Below, piece after piece: positions 50,762-59,270 of a DNA stretch of 64,000 bases (position 1 is its first letter; each line of letters begins with the position of its first letter). Source of the DNA: Cardiobacteriaceae bacterium TAE3-ERU3 (lineage in GTDB: Bacteria > Pseudomonadota > Gammaproteobacteria > Cardiobacteriales > Cardiobacteriaceae); assembly GCA_019218315.1 (NCBI GenBank), contig JAHUUI010000003.1, forward strand, positions 144,443 through 208,442. Direction: 5' to 3'. Made by a program: the position numbers and the translations under genes. The notes under the pieces were generated by a model. The model was not told where the DNA came from, did no database searches, and saw only the letters and a program-made list of their open reading frames with translations.

Positions 50762-50838
50762 GGCTACGTAGCTCAGCTGGTTAGAGCACATCACTCATAA
50801 TGATGGGGTCCCCTGTTCGAATCAGGGCGTAGCCACCA
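50762..50838 (+). tRNA. tRNA-Met (elongator), anticodon CAT
   Basis: 77 bases including encoded CCA. The acceptor stem is GGCTACG/CGTAGCC, followed by D-arm GCTC...GAGC, anticodon loop ACTCATAATG, variable GGGTC and T-arm CCCTGTTCGAATCAGGG. The sequence is close to E. coli elongator tRNA-Met, and the intact 7-bp acceptor stem excludes initiator tRNA. The flanks TTTCAAGAT and ATCTTGAAA can extend pairing beyond the acceptor stem. Confidence 0.97.
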
Positions 50839-50925
50839 TCTTGAAAATGCCAACAGACATTTCGCATTGCAATATCTTCGCATGCACGTTATATTACCAA
50901 GCTGAATAAAAAACACGGTAAATTT

Positions 50926-51543
50926 ATGACGCAATCTCACGAGCATCATCCCGTCACTCATGCAGATTTTGAACACGGTTCAGAATGCCCCTGCTGCTCA
51001 CGCTCACACCGTCGCACATTCATTAAAACCCTTTCCGTTGCTAGCGCTGGTATTATTTTGCCCAGCGAATGGGTTAAGGCTGCGACAACGCGCGAACGCC
51101 TGATCAAGATGCACAACCCTCACACTGGTGAAAACTTGCGTACCATCTATTGGGCGCCAGAATTTGGCTACATTCAGCCGGCCATGAATCAGATCAATAA
51201 ATTTTTTCGCGACTTCCGTGAGAATGCAATCGTTCCGATCGACATCGACCTGCTGAATATTCTTAACTATATTCAGGTCAACGTTGGTCAGCGTCGCACA
51301 CTTGAATTACACAGTGGCTACCGCTCCCCAGCGACCAACCGCAAACTCGCCAGCCGTTCGAACAATGTTGGCAAGAAAAGCTACCACATGCGCGCGCAAG
51401 CGGCCGACATTTCAGTCAAAGGCCTCAGCTCTCGTGAATTAAAAGCCATTGCCAAGCGTATTAACGGCGGTGGCATTGGTCAATATCGTGGTTCTAATTT
51501 TATCCACGTTGACAGTGGCCCAGTTCGTGAATGGTACTATTGA
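50926..51543 (+). CDS. mepK: DUF882 / YcbK-type murein endopeptidase
   Basis: 205 residues. A long N-terminal signal with twin-arginine motif (SHRRTFIKTLSVASAGIILP) points to Tat export. The M15-like zinc domain shows ELHSGYRSPATNRKLASRSN, SYHMRAQAADISVKG (ligand His and Asp) and FIHVDSGPVREWYY (HxD). MepK cleaves cross-links in peptidoglycan. The N-terminal 30 residues before the RR motif (with CPCC) are longer than in E. coli MepK (182 residues). Confidence 0.85.
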   Translation: MTQSHEHHPVTHADFEHGSECPCCSRSHRRTFIKTLSVASAGIILPSEWVKAATTRERLIKMHNPHTGENLRTIYWAPEFGYIQPAMNQINKFFRDFRENAIVPIDIDLLNILNYIQVNVGQRRTLELHSGYRSPATNRKLASRSNNVGKKSYHMRAQAADISVKGLSSRELKAIAKRINGGGIGQYRGSNFIHVDSGPVREWYY

Positions 51544-51566
51544 TTGCTCGACTAAATACAACCATC

Positions 51567-51597
51567 AAAAAAGCGCCCGTTTAAAGGCGCTTTTTTT
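51567..51597 (+). terminator. Rho-independent terminator after mepK
   Basis: AAAAAAGCGCC (51567-51577), an 8-base loop, and GGCGCTTTTTT (51586-51596), followed by another T. A typical GC-stem with T-tract. Confidence 0.85.
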
Positions 51598-51611
51598 ACA
51601 TCTCAATTTTA

Positions 51612-51646
51612 TTGCTCTAAAGAGCAAGCGCCAGCTTGGCTGGCGC
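51612..51646 (-). terminator. Hairpin pair at the 3' end of ilvE
   Basis: GCGCCAGC-TTG-GCTGGCGC (51628-51646) is a perfect 8-bp stem just after the ilvE stop on the minus strand. A second palindrome, TTGCTCT-AA-AGAGCAA (51612-51627), follows directly. The T-tract is weak, so termination efficiency is uncertain. Confidence 0.5.
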
Positions 51647-51659
51647 CACCTTCAAGAGA

Positions 51660-52658
51660 TCAATCAACAAATGTCAGCCAGTTATGAGTATCTTCACTAC
51701 GTCCGTACTGAATATCCATAACTGCATTGCGCAATGCCAAGCTCTTGTCTTGTGCTGAAACATCAATGCTCGCCTCACCGTCAAAGATAAATGACGTCAC
51801 TGGCGCAATCACTGCGGCAGTTCCAGTAAGCGCTGCTTCCGCGCCATTTTCAATGGCACGGCGCAAATCCCCTACGCTAAATTGTTCTTCGCGGATGTTA
51901 TAACCCATATCTTGCGCGATAGTCAGTACACTCATTCGAGTCACGCCGTGCAAAAATTCATCGCTCAATGGCTTGGTGATGATGTCATTACCATCAATGA
52001 GGATGAAGTTTGAAGCACCAGTTTCCTGAACATCTTCATCAGGGCAAAACAACACTTGCTGCGCACCGTACTCGGCTTTCGCCTGCATTTGCCAATACAG
52101 GGCTGAGGCGTAGTTACCACCACTTTTCACGCTACCCATATGTGGCGCACAACGCTGATGACGCGTCTCAACGAGGATTTTCAATGGCGTACCTGGAACA
52201 AAGTAGTCCCCAACCGGCGAAGCCAAAACATACAATAATGCGGTATCTGATGGTGTACCAGCTTTACCGATTTGTGGCTCATCACCAATCAGTGTTGGGC
52301 GCAGATACAAAGATCCAGGAGCGTCAGGAATGATATCGACCGTACGAGCGACAATATCCAAAATCATACCTTTTAATAATGCAGCGTCAGGCACAGGCAA
52401 ATATAGACGCTTGGCGCTGTTTTCTATACGCTTAACGTGATCATCAATACGAAACACCGCTGTACGACCACTTTCTTGACGGAATGCCTTCAGACCTTCA
52501 AAACACGTACTGCTATAGTGCAATACATGTGCACCAGCATGCAGCGTCAGTGCATTACTCGGCTGCCATTTGGGTGGCTGCCAGCCATCTTCATAACGGC
52601 TGATAACCATTTCATCGTAGAAAGTACTGCCAAAAGTTTGGGGGATAACTCGCGCCAT
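51660..52658 (-). CDS. ilvE: Branched-chain amino acid aminotransferase
   Basis: PLP-dependent class IV aminotransferase for Leu, Ile and Val, 332 residues starting MARVIPQTFGSTFYDEMVIS at ATG 52658. The PLP-Lys is in APHMGSVKSGGNYASALYWQ. Other motifs are SSTCFEGLKAFRQESG, SLYLRPTLIGDEPQIGKAG and VQETGASNFILIDG. Length and motifs suit the long BCAT subclass (eukaryote- and actinobacteria-like, about 340-360 residues) rather than E. coli IlvE (309). The frame extended to 52727 has only hydrophobic extra residues and is rejected. Confidence 0.93.
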   Translation of the reverse strand: MARVIPQTFGSTFYDEMVISRYEDGWQPPKWQPSNALTLHAGAHVLHYSSTCFEGLKAFRQESGRTAVFRIDDHVKRIENSAKRLYLPVPDAALLKGMILDIVARTVDIIPDAPGSLYLRPTLIGDEPQIGKAGTPSDTALLYVLASPVGDYFVPGTPLKILVETRHQRCAPHMGSVKSGGNYASALYWQMQAKAEYGAQQVLFCPDEDVQETGASNFILIDGNDIITKPLSDEFLHGVTRMSVLTIAQDMGYNIREEQFSVGDLRRAIENGAEAALTGTAAVIAPVTSFIFDGEASIDVSAQDKSLALRNAVMDIQYGRSEDTHNWLTFVD

Positions 52659-52886
52659 GATCCGATCCTGTTTGATAAAAAATAAATTAGACCAAAAATA
52701 GCCCACATAAGCAATTAACACCAGCAATCATTACCATACTATACGTTGCCATGCGATATGCCTAATACATAACAATCATCTCATATAAATTCTTATCTTT
52801 TTTATCTTCAAAATATTAGCATTGCAATAAACGAACACACTGATAAACCACAAGGTTATACTAAGCAGTAAATAGAGGAGACATCT

Positions 52887-54656
52887 ATGCATGCTTTATC
52901 TCTGAATCAGCCACCTTTTGATCTACTTAGCGAGCACGACCGCACATTATTACAACGCCATGGTGAAGTCGTCTATCTCGCTAATGGGGAAACCCTAGCC
53001 AAAGACATGTGCCATGATTTTTTTGTCGTCATTAAAGGTTCACTAACCCAACGTTGCCCAGATAAAGACAACCTCTATCACCAAGCAAATGACTGGTTTT
53101 TAGGTAATGAGCATGCTGATTTTCACAGCAGTGAAAGCACCCTACTCTACAAAATCGCACGACAGGCAATCAATACAGTTTGCGCCCGCAATGACGGCTT
53201 TGCATCACTGTTCAGCCATACCTTGCGTGACCGACGCCACACGCAACAAACAGCCGATGACAATGAAGCACTTATGCTGCGCAAAGTCAAAGAGGCTTAC
53301 CTACGCAAACCTGTCTTTATTCAGGCTTCTGCCAGCATTGTTGAAGCGACACAGGCAATGCACAAAGCAGGTCAGGGACATGTATTGGTTCACCACCATA
53401 AACGCATTGGTATCTTCTCAAACAGTAATCTGTCTGCTGCTGTGATGGCTGGGGTTAACTTACGTGAAACTGAAGTTGGTGAATTTACCCAGTTCCGCCT
53501 GATCACCATCGATGAAAACAGCGAGCTGAGCGAAGCATTGCAAAAAATGGTCGCCAACCGCATTCACCGCTTACCTGTAACAGATGAACAAGGGCAAATT
53601 ATTGCCACACTTGGTCAGACAGACCTGATGAGCTTTTTCACCAACCACTCACACTTAATTGCCCTTGATATTGAACAAGCTGACAGTATTGAGGCACTTC
53701 ACCGTGCAGCCGGACAAATTGGCCCTTATATCCGGAGCCAATATGAGCGTGGAATCCGTGTCCATATTATTGGATCAATGGTACAAACTCTCAATCTGCA
53801 AGTATTCAGCCGCTTGTGGCAACTGATTGCACCAGCCGAAATCATTGCCAATACTTGCGTCTTCGTGATGGGTTCTGAAGGTCGTGGTGAGCAGATTTTG
53901 CGTACTGATCAGGACAATGGCCTGATTATTGCTGACGGGTTTGAGCACCCACAGCTCGAATCCTGTGCCAAACAGTTCAACACCCACCTCGCACACATGG
54001 GCTACCCTCTTTGCGACGGCAATATCATGATGCAAAATCCACTGTGGCGACAAAATGCAACAGGCTTTTGTGCTTCAATTGACCAATGGCTGTCACTAAG
54101 CAGCGGAAAGGATATGATTTATCTCTCTACCTTTACTGATGCGACGTATGTATGTGGGCAAGAGCAGCTACTCAAGCAATTGCGCCAACATCTATATCAA
54201 CGCCTAGCCCAACAACCAACTGGGCTCATCCGCCAGTGTATGCGCGCAGCTTTGCAATTTGGTGATCCGCAGCATTGGTGGCAAAAATTCTTGCCAGGCG
54301 GCGAGCAGAACGATCTAGACTTAAAAAAGGCTGGTATTTTCCCCATCGTTCACGGTATACGTACGCTTGCACTTGAATATGCTATTGAAGCAACATCAAC
54401 CCAAATGCGACTGCAAATTCTCGCTGAGCAGGAACATCTCGATGCAACTTTGGCACTTAACCTTGGAGAAGCACTTGATTTCTTTATCTCACAGCGCCTA
54501 AAAACAACAATTGCAGCCAGCAGTAAATCACAGCGACAAGGCGTTAACCCAACTATGATGAGTGCTATGGAACGAGATATCCTCAAACACAGCTTAAATG
54601 TCGTCCGTGAATTCAAAACAGAATTGACCGGACGCTATCATTTAGATCGGATCTGA
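52887..54656 (+). CDS. CBS-domain / DUF294 putative nucleotidyltransferase
   Basis: 589 residues, four parts. Residues about 1-115 resemble a cyclic-nucleotide-binding-like beta-barrel (LSEHDRTLLQRHGEVVYLAN). Residues about 135-265 form a pair of CBS domains (KPVFIQASASIVEATQAM; ITIDENSELSEALQKMVANR). A GlnD-like nucleotidyltransferase domain holds VMGSEGRGEQILRTDQDNGL (GS-x10-DxD) at about residue 330. The C-terminal helical DUF294 region follows. Such proteins are putative regulators. Their target is not established. The next gene, a DnaQ-fold exonuclease, starts 1 base after its stop, a conserved pairing in several proteobacteria. Confidence 0.85.
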   Translation: MHALSLNQPPFDLLSEHDRTLLQRHGEVVYLANGETLAKDMCHDFFVVIKGSLTQRCPDKDNLYHQANDWFLGNEHADFHSSESTLLYKIARQAINTVCARNDGFASLFSHTLRDRRHTQQTADDNEALMLRKVKEAYLRKPVFIQASASIVEATQAMHKAGQGHVLVHHHKRIGIFSNSNLSAAVMAGVNLRETEVGEFTQFRLITIDENSELSEALQKMVANRIHRLPVTDEQGQIIATLGQTDLMSFFTNHSHLIALDIEQADSIEALHRAAGQIGPYIRSQYERGIRVHIIGSMVQTLNLQVFSRLWQLIAPAEIIANTCVFVMGSEGRGEQILRTDQDNGLIIADGFEHPQLESCAKQFNTHLAHMGYPLCDGNIMMQNPLWRQNATGFCASIDQWLSLSSGKDMIYLSTFTDATYVCGQEQLLKQLRQHLYQRLAQQPTGLIRQCMRAALQFGDPQHWWQKFLPGGEQNDLDLKKAGIFPIVHGIRTLALEYAIEATSTQMRLQILAEQEHLDATLALNLGEALDFFISQRLKTTIAASSKSQRQGVNPTMMSAMERDILKHSLNVVREFKTELTGRYHLDRI

Positions 54657-54657
54657 T

Positions 54658-55254
54658 ATGTTTGGTTCATGGCGAAACACGCAGCGCATCAAGCAAAGTC
54701 AATACAGTGATGTCTTGCTTGGCAACAAAGTGAAAGATGAGTGGATCTGTATCGACTGTGAAATGACCGGACTCAATCCACGCCATGATTTTCTGCTCAG
54801 TGTCGCAGCCATCCCGATCAAAGGGCAACGCATCCTAACCGGTCAAGCTGGTTACTGGATTTGCCGGCCACCAATCATGCCTACAGCTGAAACCATTTGT
54901 ATCCATGGGCTACGCCCAGAAGACGTTGAAACTGGAATCAGTTATGCCACATTGTTCGATGAATTATTACCGATGATCGCTACGCGCCCGATCGTCGGCT
55001 ATCACACACCGCTAGACAAAGGCTTTCTCGATAGCCACTGCAGGCAAATTCTTGGCTTTACTCCTCCCAATCGCTGCTTGGACATTGCTACACTATTTGC
55101 ACAATATGAGCAGCAGCGCAACGGACAACCGTGCAGTAACCTAAAATTTACTCATATTCTTGACTCATTAGGCGTCCCCACCCTACCCGCACACAATGCA
55201 TTTAATGATGCACTCATGACGGCAATGGCTTTTCAAATGCTCAAGCGAAGCTAA
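54658..55254 (+). CDS. DnaQ-fold 3'-5' exonuclease
   Basis: 198 residues, DEDDh exonuclease. The DxE box is in WICIDCEMTGLNPRHDFLLS, the second acid in PIVGYHTPLDKGFLDSHCRQ, and the catalytic His/Asp in LPAHNAFNDALMTAMAFQ. It is related to the proofreading epsilon subunit, but the real dnaQ is usually next to rnhA, so this is a paralogue. Its start is separated from the DUF294 gene stop by a single base, indicating a shared operon and probably a shared process. Confidence 0.87.
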   Translation: MFGSWRNTQRIKQSQYSDVLLGNKVKDEWICIDCEMTGLNPRHDFLLSVAAIPIKGQRILTGQAGYWICRPPIMPTAETICIHGLRPEDVETGISYATLFDELLPMIATRPIVGYHTPLDKGFLDSHCRQILGFTPPNRCLDIATLFAQYEQQRNGQPCSNLKFTHILDSLGVPTLPAHNAFNDALMTAMAFQMLKRS

Positions 55255-55277
55255 ATCAGATAATGATGAACAATAAA

Positions 55278-55300
55278 AAAGCGCCGACTAGCGGCGCTTT
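55278..55300 (-). terminator. Terminator between the exonuclease gene and the amino acid ABC operon
   Basis: AAAGCGCCG-ACTAG-CGGCGCTTT, a 9-bp perfect stem at 55278-55300. A run of A upstream on the plus strand makes a T-tract for the minus strand, so it ends the amino acid transporter operon. Confidence 0.85.
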
Positions 55301-55322
55301 CCATGGTTAACCCATTAAGTGA

Positions 55323-56096
55323 TCAATAAATATCTTCAGAGAAATAGGCATCGTTGATGGTTTTATACTTACCACTCTCACGAATACCCTGAATCGCTTC
55401 ATTGAGCTCTTCACGCAACTGATCGTCGCCTTTACGCACAGCAATGGAAATACCCTCACCATAGTATTGTGGATCACTGAATACAGGCTCAGCAAATGCA
55501 TAGTCAGCGCCTTCTTGTTGATCGAGGAAACCGGTCAACATAGCAACCTGATCAGCCAAGGTCAGGTCAACGCGGCCAGCCTGCATATCCAGGTTAACTT
55601 CATCTTGAGAGTTATAACGGCGAATTTCTGCCACTTTATCTGCCAACTCAGCTGTCGCAAAACGGTCATGCACAGTCGCACGCTGTACGCCCAATACTTT
55701 GCCGCTAAGCGACTCAGCAAGGTTGTCATCATTAATCGCACTTGCTTGACCTGATTTCAATACCAAGCGGCCGTTACTTGAATAATATTTATCGGTAAAA
55801 TCAACGCTTTTTTTACGCTCATCAGTTGCGCTCATTGAGGCAACGATAGCATCGATCTTGTCTGTTTTTAATGCAGGGATCAAGCCATCCCAGCTGACTT
55901 GCACCAATTCGCATTGTTTGTCCATCTGTTCACACAGTGCTTTGGCAATATCAACGTCAAAACCGATCAATTCACCCTCTGGGCTCACTTCACTGAATGG
56001 AGGATACTCACCTTCGATACCGATGCGTAGATTATCTGCTGCCAATGCAGGGAAAGACAGCGCGGCCAAAATGGCTAAAGATAATGATTTCATCAT
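55323..56096 (-). CDS. Polar amino acid ABC transporter substrate-binding protein (second copy)
   Basis: 257 residues with signal peptide MMKSLSLAILAALSFPALAA. Family-3 binding protein: DNLRIGIEGEYPPFSEVSPE, FDVDIAKALCEQMDKQCELV, VSWDGLIPALKTDKIDAIVA and SMSATDERKKSVDFTDKYY. It is a paralogue of the binding protein at 57555 (same WDGLIPALKT and ATDERRKSV landmarks). It is the last gene of the five-gene operon. Two binding proteins sharing one QMP complex recalls HisJ/ArgT and ArtI/ArtJ, so it probably extends specificity among basic amino acids. Confidence 0.88.
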   Translation of the reverse strand: MMKSLSLAILAALSFPALAADNLRIGIEGEYPPFSEVSPEGELIGFDVDIAKALCEQMDKQCELVQVSWDGLIPALKTDKIDAIVASMSATDERKKSVDFTDKYYSSNGRLVLKSGQASAINDDNLAESLSGKVLGVQRATVHDRFATAELADKVAEIRRYNSQDEVNLDMQAGRVDLTLADQVAMLTGFLDQQEGADYAFAEPVFSDPQYYGEGISIAVRKGDDQLREELNEAIQGIRESGKYKTINDAYFSEDIY

Positions 56097-56842
56097 GTTC
56101 TCCTGGTTGCTAAATGTCGCCCGAGCCTATGCTCAAGCATTTGAAATGTGAATACAATCACCGAAGTAATGATCAAGTACAAAATACCGGCGGTAATAAA
56201 CGGTACAAATGGTTCGTAGTAAATGGCATAGAGATTACGCGCAACACCGGTAATATCCATAATCGTCACCACAGCAGCAATTGCTGAACCATGCAGCAAG
56301 AAAATGACTTCGTTACCATAGGCTGGCAATGCACGCCGCGCGGCATTAGGCAATACAATACGTCGTGCAATTAACCCTTTACTCATACCCATGGCGATCG
56401 CGGCTTCTACTTCACCTTTTGGCGTCGTTTCAATCGCACCACGTACAATCTCCGAAGTATAAGCAGCAGTATTCAGAGTAAAGGACAGCAACGCCCAAGG
56501 CCAAGCCTGACGCAAGATCGGCCACAGTGAGCTACTACGAATACCTTCAATATCACCAATTTGCTGGCCAAGAGCATAATAGATGAGGTAAAGCTGGACC
56601 AACATCGGTGTACCGCGAAATACATAGCTAAATGCCATGGGCAATGCTCTAACCCAAATGGGCAATCGTGATGCGAGAATCATCCCCAATGGCAATGCAA
56701 TAATTAAACCGAGAAGCAACGATAATCCGACCAGCCATACCGTCGTCCACACACCACCCAATAACTCAGGGACATGATCAGCGACAATCGGCCATTGGTT
56801 TTCAACGAACTCAGACCATAATCCTAAAACAGGTTCTGCCAT
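56093..56842 (-). CDS. hisM: Polar amino acid ABC transporter permease (HisM type)
   Basis: 249-residue inner-membrane permease. The domain contains WTTVWLVGLSLLLGLIIALP, YVFRGTPMLVQLYLIYYALG, the coupling motif EVEAAIAMGMSKGLIARRIV and GNEVIFLLHGSAIAAVVTI. Start and stop overlap its neighbours (1 base with hisQ, 4 bases with the downstream binding-protein gene). Confidence 0.88.
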   Translation of the reverse strand: MAEPVLGLWSEFVENQWPIVADHVPELLGGVWTTVWLVGLSLLLGLIIALPLGMILASRLPIWVRALPMAFSYVFRGTPMLVQLYLIYYALGQQIGDIEGIRSSSLWPILRQAWPWALLSFTLNTAAYTSEIVRGAIETTPKGEVEAAIAMGMSKGLIARRIVLPNAARRALPAYGNEVIFLLHGSAIAAVVTIMDITGVARNLYAIYYEPFVPFITAGILYLIITSVIVFTFQMLEHRLGRHLATRRT

Positions 56843-57549
56843 TATGCCCTCCGCTCGGTAAAGCCAACAGAATAACGGCGCTTAAGCCACAGCAGTACGG
56901 CAATTGAAATACTGGTCAGTACGAGGAAGCCTAGTGCTGCTGCACCGAAAAACAAAAATGGTTCTCGAGTGCTTTTTGCAGCAAGGTTAGCAAAGCCGAC
57001 CAAATCCTGTAATCCAATAATTGAGACCAAGGCTGTAGTCTTCAACAATACCAGCCAGTTGTTGCCTAAACCCGGGATAGCGTAGCGCATCATAAGCGGC
57101 CAGGTAATTCGCCGGAAAATGGTTCTCGGGGAAAGCCCATAAGCACGTGCTGCTTCTATTTGCCCATGAGGGATGGCAAGAATAGCACCACGGAAAGTTT
57201 CCGCCATATATGCACCGAATATAAAGCCAATCGTCAAAATACCACTAATAAATGGACTCATATCAACGTAGCCCCAGCCCATTCTTTTAGCTAGCAGGTT
57301 AAGCAAAAATTGCCCACCATAGTAAAAAAGGAATAGCTGCACCAAATCAGGCACACCACGGACTACGGTTGTGTAAAAAGTTGCAGGCCAACGAAAAATC
57401 CTCATTTTCGATAAGCGCCCCATACAGGCGACAATACCGATCAACAGAGAAAGCGCCAACCCGGCCAATGAAAGCTCGAGGGTGATCAAAGCACCCTCGA
57501 GCAAGTTACTCGAATAGTCGAGTAACAGCGTTATTTGCTCTGAGAGCAT
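56842..57549 (-). CDS. hisQ: Polar amino acid ABC transporter permease (HisQ type)
   Basis: 235-residue permease with GALITLELSLAGLALSLLIG, YTTVVRGVPDLVQLFLFYY, MAETFRGAILAIPHGQIEAA, YGLSPRTIFRRITWPLMMRY and IPGLGNNWLVLLKTTALVSI. This is the HisQ pattern, including the RYSVGF tail. It lies 5 bases after the stop of the first binding-protein gene and overlaps hisM by one base. Confidence 0.9.
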   Translation of the reverse strand: MLSEQITLLLDYSSNLLEGALITLELSLAGLALSLLIGIVACMGRLSKMRIFRWPATFYTTVVRGVPDLVQLFLFYYGGQFLLNLLAKRMGWGYVDMSPFISGILTIGFIFGAYMAETFRGAILAIPHGQIEAARAYGLSPRTIFRRITWPLMMRYAIPGLGNNWLVLLKTTALVSIIGLQDLVGFANLAAKSTREPFLFFGAAALGFLVLTSISIAVLLWLKRRYSVGFTERRA

Positions 57550-57554
57550 AAGCC

Positions 57555-58340
57555 TTATTGCGCGCTTTGACCGTCAAGGCCGTAGATGTCGTAGTCAAAG
57601 TACTTGTCGTTAACTTCTTTGTACGCACCATTTTCGCGAATAGCCTGAATGGCTTGTGAGAATTTGTCAGCCAGTTCTTGCTCATCTTTACGTACAGCAA
57701 TCGAAATGCCTTCACCAAAGTATTTCTCGTCAGTCAGTTCAGGGCCAAATTGCTCAAAACCTTCGCCAGTGTCACGATTCAAGAAACCGTCTTGCAATAC
57801 GATCTTGTCTGCAAAAAGCAAATCAAGGCGGCCAGCTTGCGCGTCAAGGTTCGCTTCATCTTGCGAGTTGTAACGCTGAATATCGACCCAGTCACCAAGT
57901 TCCTTGGTCGCATAGTCATCAAATACTGATGCACGCAATACGCCAAGTACTTTGCCTTTAAGCCCTTCTTCACTGATTTCGACATCTGTACCTTTCGGAC
58001 GTACAAATACACCCGGGTTGGTGTAGTAAGGAGCTGAGAAGGTCACACTCTTACGACGCTCATCAGTCGCGTTCATTGAAGCGATAATCGCATCAATTTT
58101 ATTGGTTTTCAGCGCAGGAATGAGACCATCCCAATCAATTTGTTTGATTTCACATTCAACTTCCATCTGCTCACATAGCGCCATAGCGATGTCGATATCA
58201 AAACCACTCATTTCACCATTGCTGCCAAGCTCAGAGAAAGGTGGGTAAGTGCCATCTGTAGCAATGCGCAGAGTTTCGGCGTTAGCAATAGTGAATGCAC
58301 TTATTGCGGCAATAGTTGTTGTCAGTAGAATTTTTTTCAT
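57555..58340 (-). CDS. Polar amino acid ABC transporter substrate-binding protein (HisJ/ArgT type)
   Basis: 261 residues with signal peptide MKKILLTTTIAAISAFTIAN. Ligand-domain landmarks are LRIATDGTYPPFSELGSNG, FDIDIAMALCEQMEVECEI, KQIDWDGLIPALKTNKIDA and SMNATDERRKSVTFSAPYYT. It sits directly after the ATPase gene. The overall order (ATPase, binding protein, Q, M, binding protein) mirrors artPIQMJ, while the ATPase and permeases look HisPQM-like, so histidine, lysine and arginine are the likely substrates. Confidence 0.88.
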   Translation of the reverse strand: MKKILLTTTIAAISAFTIANAETLRIATDGTYPPFSELGSNGEMSGFDIDIAMALCEQMEVECEIKQIDWDGLIPALKTNKIDAIIASMNATDERRKSVTFSAPYYTNPGVFVRPKGTDVEISEEGLKGKVLGVLRASVFDDYATKELGDWVDIQRYNSQDEANLDAQAGRLDLLFADKIVLQDGFLNRDTGEGFEQFGPELTDEKYFGEGISIAVRKDEQELADKFSQAIQAIRENGAYKEVNDKYFDYDIYGLDGQSAQ

Positions 58341-58380
58341 GTGTTACTCCTTAATGTTGTTCTAAAAAGATAAATGGACA

Positions 58381-59157
58381 TCAGCCTTTTAGGCTATTAG
58401 ATAAAAACTGTCGGCATCGCTCGGATGTCGCGTGCTGGAAAACCTGCTCGGGCGTGCCTTCTTCTTCCACCATTCCTTGGTGCAAGAAGACAACTTTAGA
58501 GGAAACTTCACGCGCAAAACCCATTTCGTGTGTGACTACGATCATGGTGCGCCCTTCAGCCGCAAGATCTTGCATGACGCGCAAAACATCACCGACCAAT
58601 TCAGGGTCAAGTGCAGAAGTCGGCTCGTCAAAGAGCAGTGCATCAGGCTCCATCGCCAATGCCCGTGCAATCGCTGCGCGCTGCTGCTGACCGCCTGAAA
58701 GGTGCGCAGGATAGTAATCTCGGCGATCGTAAAGCCCGACTTTTTGCAATAAGGCATCAGCTCGTTCAATGGCTTCTTTCTTTGGCACGTTAAGGACATG
58801 CGTCGGTGCTTCAATCAAATTCTGCAGCACAGTCATGTGCGACCAAAGATTGAAGTTCTGAAATACCATGGATAGCTTGGAGCGAACACGAGCAATCTGC
58901 TTAGCGCTGCCAGCAATGCGATCACCACCACGACCTTGCTTGATGTGTACGGTTTCGCCGGCCAGCCTCACTTCACCGTAATCCGGCATCTCAAGAAAGT
59001 TCAGGCAACGCAGAAAAGTACTTTTACCTGAGCCAGATGAACCAAGAATAGATACAACATCACCTTTGTTCGCGGTCAGTGATATACCTTTAAGAACTTC
59101 ATTATTTCCAAATGATTTATGTATATCAATTGCTTGCAGTGCTGGTGTCGTGCTCAA
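58381..59157 (-). CDS. hisP: Polar amino acid ABC transporter ATP-binding protein (HisP type)
   Basis: 258-residue ATPase with Walker [20 protein letters not shown]-loop [18 protein letters not shown], signature [15 protein letters not shown], Walker [14 protein letters not shown] and [12 protein letters not shown]. The NLWSHMTVL segment and the charged insert after TVHIKQG (GRGGDRIAG) match HisP. No ATG fits. I choose TTG 59157 ([17 protein letters not shown]) because CGGAGTAAGGG precedes it and the length then equals HisP. A TTG at 59202 gives a longer frame. It is the first gene of the operon. Confidence 0.88.
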   Translation of the reverse strand: MSTTPALQAIDIHKSFGNNEVLKGISLTANKGDVVSILGSSGSGKSTFLRCLNFLEMPDYGEVRLAGETVHIKQGRGGDRIAGSAKQIARVRSKLSMVFQNFNLWSHMTVLQNLIEAPTHVLNVPKKEAIERADALLQKVGLYDRRDYYPAHLSGGQQQRAAIARALAMEPDALLFDEPTSALDPELVGDVLRVMQDLAAEGRTMIVVTHEMGFAREVSSKVVFLHQGMVEEEGTPEQVFQHATSERCRQFLSNSLKG

Positions 59158-59270
59158 ACCCTTACTCCGACTAGATAATAAACAGTGCTTAATTGTACAC
59201 AAAGTGTGTTGCCTGTCTATCTATTTATTAATCAATGCTATCATACTGCGTTTGCAATCAATATCTACGC

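Noticed and set aside
50762-50838. tRNA-Met as an integration site
   Set aside because: No duplicated tRNA 3' end or integrase gene lies nearby, and the flanking genes are housekeeping.
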